This document shows, one piece after another, positions 45,753 to 58,829 of a stretch of DNA of 64,000 bases. Source of the stretch: Craspedostauros australis (taxonomy: Eukaryota; Bacillariophyta; Bacillariophyceae; Mastogloiales; Achnanthaceae); assembly GCA_026770025.1 (NCBI GenBank), contig JAMXDE010000008.1, forward strand, positions 2,046,001 to 2,110,000, in the 5' to 3' direction. Numbering within the stretch: position 1 is the stretch's first letter; each line of letters opens with the position of its first letter. Below the pieces are notes generated by a model that saw only the letters and a list, made by a program, of their open reading frames with translations, ran no database searches and was not told the DNA's origin. The position numbers and the translations under genes were made by a program.

Positions 45753-48086
45753 ATGGCGAACAAGGAAGCGATTGTGTTCTGCGTGGACGCCAGTCGTTCC
45801 ATGAAACGACCATGGCGATTCGGCGGCTCTGATGGTGCCATGGATGGCAACGGTGACGTTGACGATGGATCCAGGTTGGACAAAGCCAAGGATCTGATCC
45901 ATCGAATGATTGTGGACTTGATGCTGCGTTCCAAAACTCACGAGGTTGGCGTGGCCGTTGCCAAGACGCGCCGGACAAGACATCACAAGTGCCCGCCCTC
46001 CTCCAACGATGACGACAACCACGAAGAGTACGACGATGGCAGCGATGTGCCATTCCCCAATATTACAGAACTGATCGTCAACGAGTACGGCATTGCAAGG
46101 CCGGATCTGCAGATGCTGTACAACACCGATGACATCCACGCCTCCAAATCGGCTCGCGGTGGCGACATTGGCGATGCCGTCGTTCTTGCCGCGGATTCCT
46201 TGTACGCTCGAACAGCAGGAAAGAAGTTCAAACGGCGCATCATGGTGTTCACGGATTGCAACACGGAAATCGACATGACCGCTGCCAACCAGCTGCCGCT
46301 GGTGATCGATAGCCTCTTGGCGATGGAGTGCCCCATCGATATCGTCGGCTTGGACAGCAAGCTCTTCAAACCGCTCAAGGTCAAGCGCGAAGCAAAGCCA
46401 ACGCCATCGTCGTCATCAATAAAGAAGGCGAAGAAGACGAACAAGGCGAACAAAGATGGCACCAGTAAGAGCAAGAGTGAGATCAAGAAAGGAAAGGATC
46501 CTAAAGACGACGCCAAGGCCAAGGTCAACAGCAAGAGCAAGAACAAGCCATCGTTCAGTCAGCTCGCTGCATTACTTGATGGCGACGGCAACAGCGACAG
46601 CGAAACTGATGCTGAAGACACAAAGGAGGAAGCAGTGGCCAAGAAAACCGATGGTGAAAATGATAGCAGCGACACGGATATGGGAGAAGGAAAGGGAGAC
46701 GACAGCGCCATTGAAATGGATGATGATGAGACGAATGAAGATGTGGAACAGGAAGACGACGTCGATGATGATGACGACGACGACGACGATGATGATGCCT
46801 CGATTGACTCCCTCATGAAGGGAAGCAAGTCTTTCATGGTCGGTCTGGCGGAGAAAACAGGTGGCCGGGTCTACGCCATCAAGGATTTGGAAACTGAAAT
46901 CCAGAACACCTTTGGAAAGCGCAAGGTCAAGTCCACTCGATTCACATTCGCATTCCAAATCACGCCTGATCTCATTCTGGACACGGCCAGGTACTCCCTG
47001 CTCATCACCAAGCCAAATCCACCCAAGATCGTCAAGAAGGTGACGATCACGACTGACGCAGATGGCGACGTGGGCGACTCCGTCGGCAATGACGACACGC
47101 AACGAACGGGATCTGCCATGAGTCAAACCTGGGGACAAAGCCAGACGCCAGCACAGGGCAACGCCACAGCAGACCCTCCAATCGAGTCCTACAATGATGT
47201 CGAGAACTTTGAACGGATCTACACGCACTGGGACCAGGAGAACGAAGGGCAAGAGGTCACGCAAGACCAGCTTGCGCAGGCACACCGTTACGGATCGGAT
47301 CTGGTTGCCATCGGGGCAGCGGATTTGCAGGGCCTCACAAGACGCTCTCCGAAGGTGCTCAAGATGCTGGGGTATATGGACGCCGCCAAGGTGCCGCGAG
47401 AGGTGCTGATCTCCCCGCCATACATCATCACTGGAGGAGACTCTCGCCATGCCTGCGCTGCCATTTCCGCCCTCGCACGTGCACTGAAGCGCATGGGCAA
47501 GGTGGGCATTGGGACGATGGTGAAAACGAAGGACCATCATCCTGTCCTGGTTGGTGTCTTCCCTCTCGAGAACGGCGCAGAGCCGATCCATCTCATGTTC
47601 ATCCAGCTTCCTTTCAAGGGTGACGTTCGAGACCTCTCGGCATTGCCAAATCAGATGGCGGAGTATGCAGACCGTGACGTGCCGTCGCAAGTAAAGCACG
47701 AAGAGGGCTGCGGCCCCAATAACAGCGAGACCGACGACGATGACAATGAGCATGCCAAAAAGGAACATCAAGCGTGCGATGAACTGATCGATGCATTATA
47801 CCTTCCATACGACGAGCTGGATTACACGAGAATTCCAACGCCATACAACATGTCCTTCCATCAAACGATGTCAAGGCGAGTCCTGGATGATGAAGCACGG
47901 CCATTCTTGTTCCGTAGAGATGGCGCAGATCCCATGGCCACACCTCAGCAGGTGTTGCGAGGGGCCAAACATCCTATGCGGCAGTTCCGAAATCAATTCC
48001 CACTTTTGGCCGTCACGCAGCCTCCGACAGACGCCATGCAACGGAACAGGAACACGTATCGGAACTACTTGAATGTGAATAACTGA
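45753..48086 (+). CDS. KU80: Ku80 (XRCC5) DNA end-binding subunit
   Basis: One frame of 777 residues. Residues 5-200 form the vWA-like domain (EAIVFCVDASRSM, RRIMVFTDCNTEI, PIDIVGLDSKLF). Residues 205-375 are a Lys/Ser-rich then acidic low-complexity insertion, with eleven successive Asp near 340-350. It interrupts the usual link between vWA and core. The Ku core then runs from about 395: FTFAFQITPDLILD, ESYNDVENFERIYTHW, FPLENGAEPIHLMFIQLPF. It is followed by the C-terminal arm (YTRIPTPYNMSFHQ, NPLLA-like region near the end). The protein would pair with Ku70 in nonhomologous end joining and telomere protection in the nucleus. The long C-terminal DNA-PKcs-recruiting domain of animals is absent. 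The ATG at 45753 opens the vWA domain directly. Confidence 0.95.
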   Translation: MANKEAIVFCVDASRSMKRPWRFGGSDGAMDGNGDVDDGSRLDKAKDLIHRMIVDLMLRSKTHEVGVAVAKTRRTRHHKCPPSSNDDDNHEEYDDGSDVPFPNITELIVNEYGIARPDLQMLYNTDDIHASKSARGGDIGDAVVLAADSLYARTAGKKFKRRIMVFTDCNTEIDMTAANQLPLVIDSLLAMECPIDIVGLDSKLFKPLKVKREAKPTPSSSSIKKAKKTNKANKDGTSKSKSEIKKGKDPKDDAKAKVNSKSKNKPSFSQLAALLDGDGNSDSETDAEDTKEEAVAKKTDGENDSSDTDMGEGKGDDSAIEMDDDETNEDVEQEDDVDDDDDDDDDDDASIDSLMKGSKSFMVGLAEKTGGRVYAIKDLETEIQNTFGKRKVKSTRFTFAFQITPDLILDTARYSLLITKPNPPKIVKKVTITTDADGDVGDSVGNDDTQRTGSAMSQTWGQSQTPAQGNATADPPIESYNDVENFERIYTHWDQENEGQEVTQDQLAQAHRYGSDLVAIGAADLQGLTRRSPKVLKMLGYMDAAKVPREVLISPPYIITGGDSRHACAAISALARALKRMGKVGIGTMVKTKDHHPVLVGVFPLENGAEPIHLMFIQLPFKGDVRDLSALPNQMAEYADRDVPSQVKHEEGCGPNNSETDDDDNEHAKKEHQACDELIDALYLPYDELDYTRIPTPYNMSFHQTMSRRVLDDEARPFLFRRDGADPMATPQQVLRGAKHPMRQFRNQFPLLAVTQPPTDAMQRNRNTYRNYLNVNN

Positions 48087-48309
48087 GTCAAGCACATGGT
48101 GTCGCAACGCCGTTGATAGATCGTTGTGGTGTGATGCGGTGTTCGTGTGCAATCATTGCTTATCCAATGATCGAGTGTCAGATAGGTTCAATCCACGCTC
48201 ATTCTTCATGCCATCACAATGCCTCCGAACCCTCCCCCGTCAATCTCATCACGCTCATAGTGCATCATCCTTTTCTAACTCATCTCATAGCGCAGAGTGT
48301 ATTCATTGC

Positions 48310-48983
48310 TTAAAATTGGCAAAAGAACTTGGGTCGTCGCTTGTTCGGAGCCGTCGTCACCGCGCCATCAGTGGAAGTCTTCTTCCCCAACTTTTTCTTC
48401 GCGCGCCGCGAACGCTTGACAGGGACTTTGTTTTCACCCTTTGGCGACATTGTTTCGTTGGCATCAATGGCAACAGCGCTGGTGGAAGTGGCAGTGACGA
48501 CCATGTCCTGCGTGGCTTGCGACTTTTCGAATACAGACGATATGCGTTCCAAGGACTCCATGGATTGCTTCCCAATGTTTTCCTGCAGTTTTTTCTGAAT
48601 CCTTGCGGCAGTCTCGTTGTGTGCTTTCTGCGTTTGATGAACATGTGTTGTGCATGTCGTGGTGGAACACCACAGAGCAGAGTACCATGCAGCACGCAAG
48701 ATGACATGCGATGGTGGAACATGGAGCATGGAAATGCGAAGACGTGAAGAAGAATGGGAGGCAGATTCTGTCAGAAGTTGATGCGGTGCAGATTGAGAGT
48801 TAAACAGCCGCAACACATGCCGCGCCAAGCACATGGCACGCCAAGCACATGCGAAGGATCAGTGCTCGATCATCCGTGGTCACAACGTATGCCACCGACA
48901 GCATGTGAACTCACAGTGCCGATGGTGCTCCGGAATTCGGATCTGGCCTTTCGCTTGCACTTGGAACGGATGGATTTCGCCAT
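48310..48983 (-). CDS. LLPH/DUF2423-family small nucleolar-type protein
   Basis: Two exons, 48983-48915 and 48627-48310, with a 287-nt GTGAGT...CAG intron in phase 0, give 128 residues. It starts MAKSIRSKCKRKARSEFR, the hallmark of the DUF2423 family (yeast YBL028C, animal LLP homologue). A helical stretch follows (ETAARIQKKLQENIGKQ), then a very basic tail (KRSRRAKKKLGKK) ending KRRPKFFCQF, like the family's FxRF terminus. Members are small basic nucleolar proteins associated with pre-60S ribosome biogenesis; the role here is inferred from that. It converges on Ku80 with 223 nt between stops. The exon 1 frame alone is too short to stand out without the family signature. Confidence 0.88.
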
Positions 48984-49696
48984 GGTTTCTCGTTCTTCTC
49001 GACAAAATGCGAGTAAATATATATTATAAGATTATGTAGGAGTATGTGTGGTGCTTCAATTGAATTCGACTTGATTCAGTTCAATGGCATGTAGTTCAAT
49101 GCAATGCGACGAGGGATCGGTTGGGGTCGTTGGTGGGAGCGGCGTCCGGAAAGAGACGGAGAGCGCGAGCGTCGGATGATTTGTGCGAGAGCAGCGCTGT
49201 GCTTGCAGCACTGCGAAGTGTGTGGTTGTGTTCTTTGGTGTGGATGTTGTGGTGGGCGTTGTCGTTGTTTGTTCTTTTGTCATTTCGGTCTGTGTTTCGT
49301 GTGACTGGTGGAGAACAATCTAACGACGTGCAGACTTTTGAGACGATAGCTATGGTACAAAGTTAGAGAACATGTCAGAACATATCATGACACCAGGTTC
49401 CGCTCCAAGCATACTATTCACAGTCTTCCTCGTTCTTCGCGACGCTCCACCATGCACGTACCATACCATGATTCACAGAACGCTATAGTTTGATTTCATG
49501 AATGTACTTGCATAATACTTGTACGCAGAAGGAGTCTAAAGTGACTCTCAGCTTTTCGTGATCAGCCTCTGATCGAATTGGAGAATCAAGAGTCGCTGCA
49601 GTGCGTTGTACATGCGAAAGCGTGGGCTCGTGGCTCTCTCTCTCTCCCTAGAGAGACGACAGTATCGCAAAAGCATCGCTGCCCATGGACTTACTG
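48984..49696. other. Intergenic region
   Basis: About 710 nt between the LLPH-type start and the stop of the HA-repeat gene, both on the minus strand. Includes a 6-bp-arm CT/GA inverted repeat at 49641-49656, 41 nt beyond the HA-gene stop. No gene seen. Confidence 0.4.
49641..49656. repeat. CT/GA inverted repeat
   Basis: TCTCTC, loop CCTA, GAGAGA, within a longer CT run beginning at 49634. It lies in the probable 3' untranslated region of the HA-repeat gene. Confidence 0.75.
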
Positions 49697-51676
49697 TCAC
49701 CTTCGAAATCTAGACAATTGTTGCTTCATAGCCACTTCTTTTTGTTGTTGGGACTCTTGCCGTCGCCGTCGTGGCGACTGCCAGATGAAGCCCAGCGCAT
49801 CCAGCTGCTGGCGACGTTTCTCGGCGTCTTTGCCTCTCAAGTAGGCACCCTTGGAACGGATATCCCTGATCCTTTGACCCAGTGGAAAGCCCCACAGGTA
49901 CTCTATGAGTGTTCATTGATTGCATTTATTGATTGCATGGATTGATCCACGAAAAAGAGAGAGAGCGAGAGAATCATTAGATGGTGCCATGAGCTTCTCG
50001 TCAGATGTCAGACAGCGCGAGATAGGTGACGCACACTCAACGAAGCAGACATGGCCAATGTCGGCTGCAGCATATCATGCAGTGGAGCAATGAGAGACGG
50101 CGACACCCGAGGATGAGACGCTTGATGAAGCAGCATCGCCGTCACTTACCGGGCCACGGCCACGCGTCATCGCTGCCTCTGTCATTCCGCACGGATCGTC
50201 CTGGCATCGATTCTGATGACGCACTCCGTCCCACTTCATGATGCGACGGTGGATACGGCACGACGAATTTGTACGGCACATCCAGCACGCGGCCGTTCAT
50301 TTGGGAGTACACCGCACAAGCGTGCACCACCTTGAGCCAGCCCAAGTTGGCGTTGCCATTGCGATGAAACCCAATCTCTTGCAGCATCTGCATCCGTTCT
50401 GGATGATCCTTCACGTACAACTGCTTCTGACGCACCGACATCGATTTTTCACCCAACGGATATCCCCACAGCTCGCGTGGCCATGCCGAGGTGTTGGACG
50501 GCACAATGTACGTCGATGGAATCCGCAATGCGGACGTCGGCGAGTTGAAGAGGTTGGGACGTCGAGTGGGGATCTGTTGCATAACTCCGCCGCCACGGCC
50601 ACTGTTTTCCGATCTGCCAGTGTTCTGGCCGTCATCGTGCCTCCTCCGACTCTGCGTGCGTTGCAACATGGCATAATGCTTCAAGGCCGAGTAGAACAGT
50701 TCGAATTTGTATTCTTTCACATCCCACACGAAACCCAGAGCATCTAGCTGATCTCGACGTGACTTCCACGTGCACTTGTTGCGCACAAAGTCACCGCGAT
50801 TGCGTATCCGCAACACGGAATTCCCCAGCGTCATCCCCCAGGTCGCCTTGGGCCATTGCGTCAGTGTTGGCACCACGAAGTTAGCGGGCACCATGACGTC
50901 GCCATGAATCTCTTGGTAGCAAATCAATGCTTCTAAGATCAAGTTCCATTCCGGTTGCAAGCGTTGCCACACGAAATCGAGCTGTGTTAATTCAGCCACT
51001 CGCTCAGGACGTTCTTGGACGTGACGTTGCCACCATCTCATGTCGTACACTGTGTTGGCGAGATCGAGTCCGTGCCATTCCGGCGGGTAGTCTAAAGTGT
51101 CATTTGGTGTGATACGCGATGCGCGATGGAATAATGTGTACGAATGGGTATGCGTATGCGTAGATTGCGCACTTCCACCAAAGGTTAGAACACGATGATG
51201 GTGATAGAGACAGCAGTGGTCGAGAATGGTCGCCAATTGTCCATCGCAATCGATGCAGGTGTCTGTGGCGGTCGTGCTTACTTGAGCACACAACATAAAA
51301 AGCCAGCGGCTACCGTTCCATGAGGAGCAGGTAGAATGTGCAGAGTAGATCCATTGATCCGATCTAGTTCTTCAATAACAGTCACGATGGTAGCGCTGTG
51401 ACAAGCGTCATGCGAAGTTCGCTATGGACACTCACCACTGTCGTCTGGGACGATGAACCTCCGGGGCATCGCCAAGTGAGAGTGCTGCTCGTAGTACACG
51501 CGCAAAGCTTGCGTGGTGCAGTTGTACGAGATTTCATTGGCACTGATGTGCCCGACGCTTCGGACCTCCCTCGTTGTCCGAATGGGCGTAGTCGAAGACA
51601 GAGGAGTGTGCAAAGATTGCGATGATGTCACCAGGCAACTCAATGCAAGAAGCACCACAAAAAGAGGCCGTGGCAT
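49697..51676 (-). CDS. Helicase-associated (HA) repeat protein, no helicase core, signal peptide
   Basis: Three exons, 51676-51436, 51091-50150 and 49902-49697, with introns of 344 and 247 nt, give 462 residues. Four HA-type repeats are visible, each with a helix, a (F/Y)xVP strand, WPxxLWGxxLG and LGFxW. Examples are FVVPTLTQWPKATWGMTLG, LDALGFVW, YIVPSNTSAWPRELWGYPLG, and, formed by the last splice, WPEYLWGFPLGQRIRDIRSK with LDALGFIW. No helicase motifs are present. Proteins made only of HA repeats are common in diatoms and may bind nucleic acid; function unknown. The ATG at 51676 starts a signal peptide (MPRPLFVVLLALSCLVTSSQ). An in-frame ATG at 51856 would add 60 residues encoded across a CAG/CAT microsatellite, so I regard that part as 5' leader. 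Confidence 0.85.
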
Positions 51677-51749
51677 TGGACGCAATGGTCTGCGTGGGCT
51701 CTTCGTCTGTGCCTGGTGGAAACAGGATGATCCCGTTCCTATCGCTACG

Positions 51750-51780
<31 letters not shown>

Positions 51781-52385
51781 ATGATGGTGGTTGCATTATC
51801 GTTGTGGGTGTCGACATCGTTACCATCATGGTCGGCATGATGGTGATGGCAGACATTATCTTTCCCTGTTGATTGCCAAGCGGAGCGGATGGGGAAACAA
51901 ACACGAACCCCCATCACCTTTTTTTCCCTCGTGCGTTTGTGTGGGCGCCATTTTCGTCGTTTGGAGTTTCTTCAACATACCGATACGCTAAAACAATTGG
52001 CCGTATTTGGGCATTATATCTTTGTTGGAACCACGAAAATAGAGCGTTGGTGCAAAATGGTAAATTTGAAAAGAGCTACAAGCACCACAAACCACAAAAC
52101 AAACCCAAGGAAGAGGAGGCTGCCACACAAGGCACAACACAATGAACGGAGCTTGGTTTCTAAAAGATCCATGCTTTGCTGTCACCATTGATCATCACAT
52201 CACATCAAATCGGTGATCAATCAATCGATCGATCAGAAGTACAATACTCGCAGAATCCAACCCCGTTCTCGCCATACATTACTCTACATACGACTACGAC
52301 TACAATTGCCAACACTCGCTATCTTGTTTCATTTCACCCGACGCTCACTCTTTCGACAGAACACGAGTGCGAATAGGATTGCACA
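51677..52385. promoter_or_regulatory. Divergent intergenic region (HA gene / MED7) with trinucleotide repeat
   Basis: Between divergent starts. A (CTG)n-(ATG)n trinucleotide run lies at 51750-51786, between the two possible starts of the HA gene. No gene seen. Confidence 0.4.
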
Positions 52386-53840
52386 ATGCAGAACGCAGGC
52401 CCGGCCGGACCAGCCCCATCGGGTGGCAACGGAATGGACGACGACGGTGCACCCGGCGAGGCCACCTTGCTGGTCAGCGAATTCCCGCCACCGCCCAGCT
52501 ACCACCACCTTGCGGCCTCGTTGACGCCGCCACCAATCCCAAAGGAAGCCTTGGAAAGGGGGACCTTGCGGGCTGCTGCTGCCGCCGCCCGTGCCAGAGC
52601 CGAAGCCGAGCGAATACGTCTTGCGGATGATGCTGACAAAACAGATGCCATCCTGGGTGGCGTGCCGGCCAATGAAGAAGAGGAAGAGGCTGATGGAGAC
52701 GTTGTCGCCGTTTTTGGGGAAATTGTGGAGGTACGACCATCACGCCAGTGTTCGATGCCACACCTTGCCTATTCAAAGTTCATCAGCTGGCAGCTTGTCG
52801 GCCGCTGACCGAGTGTGATAGTGTGGTTTCATCTGCATGTTAGAATACTTGACAGTCCTTCTCACTCACTCGCTCGCTCCATTGTTCCTCTCCTCTCTTC
52901 CGCAACACAACAACCGACAATTGCAACAATGGCTCTGTCCTTTGACGATAAAGGATCCGATGATCGTTCAACCGCTGGACCCCTGCGAGAATCCTAGAAT
53001 CGTCGGAAATGAGATCAAGAGGTAGGTGCAACTCTCTAAAGATGAGTATGTGATGCGCGCCAACGCGATAGACTCAGACACGGGCGCATCACGGCATGTT
53101 GTGCTACTTAGCTACCGTCGTTGCCGATGCCGCAAGTCAGTGTTGCATTCACTGCGTGTCGCGAACATCAAACACAACAGAGTACAGTACTCTACACAAA
53201 CGCCAAACCTCGTCTTGAACTGACTTCACTGCTCTGCTCTGCTCTGCTCTGCTACTATATACACCGCGAACTGGACCCTGGCTTCTCACCAATCTTGCTC
53301 ACTCAACACTACATTGCTTGTATTCTCCATTGTTGACATCTGCAGACTAAACCAGCAAGTTGTGGAAGGATTCATTGCGCTGGTGCAAGAGCTGGTGCAC
53401 CGACCTGCGGGTAACAAGTAAGTACTCCTATTATGAATCGCGAGCGCAATTCGGGGATGTTCGTGAATCGCGTCGGACGTTGATCAAAGGAGTGCTGCTG
53501 GCGATGACGCGAACATCGAAAAGATGAGAAGAAGAAATCTCTGCTCTTTGTCTTTTCGTGCATGCATCAAGCACCTCGCTCACGTACGCATTCACACCAC
53601 TCATTGGCAAACCATCAATTGGCAATGTCATGATCGTTGTCCTGCCGGAACAGAGAGAAACGAGATGAACTGTCACACAAGATCTTCCTGATGCTTCAAG
53701 AATGCAACAAGCTGCGAGAACACCAAAGCCGCGAACTCCTCATCCAGCTACTGGAGCATCAGCTTGAGGAAAGAAAGTCGTTGACGAAGCAATTGGGGGA
53801 GGACATTGAAAAGGCCGAATCTTTGCTCAACAAGAATTGA
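52386..53840 (+). CDS. MED7: Mediator complex subunit 7
   Basis: Four exons, 52386-52730, 52954-53021, 53346-53417 and 53654-53840, give 223 residues, close to the 220-235 usual for MED7. Signature parts are SEFPPPPSYHHL (about 32-43), LTPPPIPKE, DGDVVAVFGEIVE joined by splicing to DPMIVQPLDP, and LNQQVVEGFIALVQELV (helix). Exon 4 is a long coiled coil (IFLMLQECNKLREHQ, LIQLLEHQLEERK) that in other species pairs with MED21. It belongs to the middle module of Mediator, which couples activators to RNA polymerase II. The N-terminal 30 residues are Gly/Pro-rich. An Ala/Arg-rich and Glu-rich insertion lies at about 60-100. Two introns break codons; phases are consistent. Confidence 0.93.
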
Positions 53841-54420
53841 ATATAATGGAATGGGGTTGAATGGAACGGAATGGGGTTCGAAAAAAGGGTCTTCACAACG
53901 CAGAACAATGCACCATAATGCAATAGAATCATCGCAGATCATCGTCTGGCCTCGACTTCCCAGTGGGAATGCCTGCCTGCTGGTCATATTCCTACCAGTA
54001 TCCATCCTCGCATTCATGGGGCCCAACAGCAATTTCCTTCGATCTCTCTAGCTCGTAATACTACCCGAAACCTTCGTTTCACGCGTTTGTTGGCTTCCAT
54101 GACATTCTTCTAGTCCCGCCAACGCACTACCAAACACGATACAGCGAGTCTTGTATGAATCAATCACGGACCAAGTTGAAGTATTCCAGCTGGAACGATG
54201 TGACGAACGAAGATCCAGAGACGAAAGCGCAACACACCGACACGAAAAAAGGAAGACATCCATCTCCACTGCGACGAAAGATGACCATCTCCAGCTTCGA
54301 TACAGCTCAACAGCTTCCCATCGGTTTCGCAACGCTTCGTCCTCGCTCATCTCCAAAGCTCGACTCAACATAAAATACATCCACACTATCGTTGTGTCTA
54401 TCCCACGCTCTTCCTCCAAC
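53841..54420. promoter_or_regulatory. Intergenic region upstream of porphobilinogen synthase
   Basis: About 580 nt between two plus-strand genes. GGAATGGGGTTGAATGG-like repeats lie at 53847-53880, just after the MED7 stop. The rest should hold the HemB promoter and 5' leader. No gene seen. Confidence 0.4.
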
Positions 54421-56539
<2,119 letters not shown>

Positions 56540-57341
56540 AGTAAAGTAATTCAAGTCGAATGCCGGCTGGTGGAGCAACTGGCCAGCGCAGACTTTTTGA
56601 CAAACAAGAATGCATACTATTGGTTACTCTGGAGCAAAATAAGCTGGACTGCACAGGCCACATAAATGAAGGCAAACCCAGACATCACCAATCCTGCTTT
56701 GCCCGTGATGGTGACTCGTATCCGGCGAACTAAATCTCTCTGTGAGCGACATGCTCGCATTGTGCCTCGCTCTTGTCGTTCCTTGGCGCTCCGACCCCAT
56801 CGCGTTTGCTTCTGCTTCTGCAGTTGTTCTCATTTGTATTAGTACCTGGCCGCAGTCCCCATCGTGGTATCGGACTCTGCCTGGCGAGGAACGAGTACGA
56901 CTACTTACGTACGTAGTCGTACATACGATTTCTCTCCCAGTTCCCGTCAACCACCCTGCGTGTTTCTTCTCTGTGTGTTGTTGTTGTTAATGTTTCTGAC
57001 AGGAGAGCGTGTGTACGTACGGGTACGTCGAGAGTGAAGCCGGCCACGAGAAGGTCTGCCCGGACAATTGTAACTCCAATTCATCATTCATCTCAAAAGT
57101 CGTGAAGACTGCCTGTGCCAAACTTGTCCAATGTGTATGATGTTGTATTATGCATGATATGCGTACTGTAATATTCCCTTACCGGTATGCATGTTCGCAG
57201 AGGACCAAACAGCGCCGATGAAGCACTGCTTTACTCGTACCTTCCTGCTCGTGCTATGCTGTGCACTTATAGTCGCCGCCCTCAGATCCACCCTTGTTGT
57301 CTAGTACGCACAACAGAACAGCCCGCATCCGCATCCCACCA
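56540..57341. other. Convergent intergenic region
   Basis: About 800 nt between the stops of hemB (+) and the CRAL-TRIO gene (-). Contains an ACGTACGTAGTCGTAC-type palindrome-rich stretch at about 56905-56930. No gene recognised. Confidence 0.4.
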
Positions 57342-58829
57342 CTACCGAATTTGAGGCATTGGCTGCTGCTTCTCCTTTGCCCGTTTCGTCAAATTGCGGA
57401 ATCCCATGGCGATCTTCTCCGTGCACCGGTGTTCGTCCACCTCAACCCACCAACCTGTGTCCCCGTAGCGTTCCAGAAATCGCGCACCCCTTGCCTTGAT
57501 CTGCTGCAGCACCCCTGCGACGACATGCTTCTTCTCCAACCGACTCGCTGCCTGGTGCTGAGACTTGCATTCCTTGATGAGGTTGGTGAGGTCGACATTG
57601 CCTGGGAACCACTGGAATTGCGGCCCCTTCCCGACCAGGACATCTACTTCGCGGATCTCATGAATCTTCCCGTCTCTGGAGATCTCCTCCACACGAGCGC
57701 TGTCTTTCTCGTATCGTATCAACTCGCGAAGGTGTTGATCGACCAAATCGAGCCGCCAGATGCCTTCGGTGTCCATCGGCATGATAGAAGTGGGGATGCC
57801 GAACGTGTTCAAGTCGTAGTGCGTCTCGAGCATCGACCCGTAATGCATCTTCATGCGTTGACGATCCTGCGGAGACGCCAAACGAAAGCAAACCACGATT
57901 AATGGGCGCAGTATCTCGGTGGAGAGGCAGATATGAACTGCGGCGTTGCGGAATGGCATGCAATGTTGAAGCCACGCCTGGTTTTCATGCATTCGGAAGG
58001 CTTCCAAGGTGTCGTGCGCCGATGCTCCGTGCGAGAACATGACCGTGACGAAGCCTTTCTTCTGTGCGGTCTCGCTGCGTTTGGCGCACGAGAACATCTT
58101 GTGCCAGCTTGCTTGGACGTGGCATGCCGCATGTGGATCGGGCAAGCACAAAGCGTAAGGACCGAACATGATCGGCCGTCCAACGGAGTCTGTCATGTTG
58201 GGAAAGAGAGCGCTGATATGCCTGGTGGATTCCTTCGCATCGTCGTCCAGATCATCCCAACGGATGTCATTCGTGAGCTTTTCATGACCGAACCATTGCC
58301 ACTTCTTTTCGAAGTGCAGCATGATCTTGTCGGCAGCCTTCCCGGCGTCGTACTCCGTGCTGCGCAAGAACATGAGCTCGAAATCGCGAGCCTTGACGTA
58401 CTTCTTGTTGAGGAAGAGTGCCCGGCTGTAGGCCGTGTTGATCTTGGATTTGGATTTGAGCTTGCGATCGAGCTCCTCGAGGCGATCTTCCACGAAATTG
58501 GCCGACTCCTCTATCACCCGCGTGACGCCATGGATGCTCTCGTAGACCTGCTCCCTTTCGTTGGGCGAGAGATTGCGCAGCTCGTGGTTGACGATATCCT
58601 CCGGACAGCTGGCGCTGAAAGTCTCCGAGCTTCCTTCACTTTTGAACGCATCGGCAGCCTGTTTCACCGCCCTCTCATCGCCGATCTGGTGCATTCCAAA
58701 GCTTCGAACCGTTTCCGGGTGCACGCTGAAGAGGGAGGTTGGTCCATCAGGCAAGTGAGGAATTTGCCCATCCGCAGAAGCTTTCTTGCGCGGGTTGCAC
58801 AAGATCTCGCTAAAGCATGATCGCTTCAT
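57342..58829 (-). CDS. CRAL-TRIO (Sec14-like) protein fused to C-terminal DUF6824 domain
   Basis: Uninterrupted frame of 495 residues from the ATG at 58829; an upstream in-frame extension would be built from a TGGATG repeat and is rejected. Residues 120-190 resemble the CRAL-TRIO N-terminal helices (ALFLNKKYVKARDFELMFLR). About 210-350 resemble the Sec14-type lipid-binding core (GRPIMFGP, ...ETHYDLNTFGIP). From residue 393 to about 482 the sequence matches DUF6824, with DVLVGKGPQFQWFPGNVDL, KKHVVAGVLQQI, ARFLERYGDTGWWVEVD and AMGFRN. DUF6824 is a domain abundant in diatoms and of unknown function, commonly reading DVLxGRGxxxxxHPGNxxF. The canonical Arg of GRG is Lys here and HPGN is FPGN. A lipid-transfer or membrane-associated regulator is plausible. 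Confidence 0.8.
   Translation of the reverse strand: MKRSCFSEILCNPRKKASADGQIPHLPDGPTSLFSVHPETVRSFGMHQIGDERAVKQAADAFKSEGSSETFSASCPEDIVNHELRNLSPNEREQVYESIHGVTRVIEESANFVEDRLEELDRKLKSKSKINTAYSRALFLNKKYVKARDFELMFLRSTEYDAGKAADKIMLHFEKKWQWFGHEKLTNDIRWDDLDDDAKESTRHISALFPNMTDSVGRPIMFGPYALCLPDPHAACHVQASWHKMFSCAKRSETAQKKGFVTVMFSHGASAHDTLEAFRMHENQAWLQHCMPFRNAAVHICLSTEILRPLIVVCFRLASPQDRQRMKMHYGSMLETHYDLNTFGIPTSIMPMDTEGIWRLDLVDQHLRELIRYEKDSARVEEISRDGKIHEIREVDVLVGKGPQFQWFPGNVDLTNLIKECKSQHQAASRLEKKHVVAGVLQQIKARGARFLERYGDTGWWVEVDEHRCTEKIAMGFRNLTKRAKEKQQPMPQIR

Noticed and set aside
46572..47771. 399-codon minus-strand frame with hydrophobic segments
   Set aside because: Antisense of Ku80; the Val/Ile-rich stretch is the complement of its Asp/Lys codons.
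51677..51856. 60-residue N-terminal extension of the HA-repeat protein
   Set aside because: Encoded across a trinucleotide microsatellite and precedes a signal peptide; more likely 5' leader, though not excluded.
57933..58820. 295-codon plus-strand frame
   Set aside because: Antisense of the CRAL-TRIO/DUF6824 gene.
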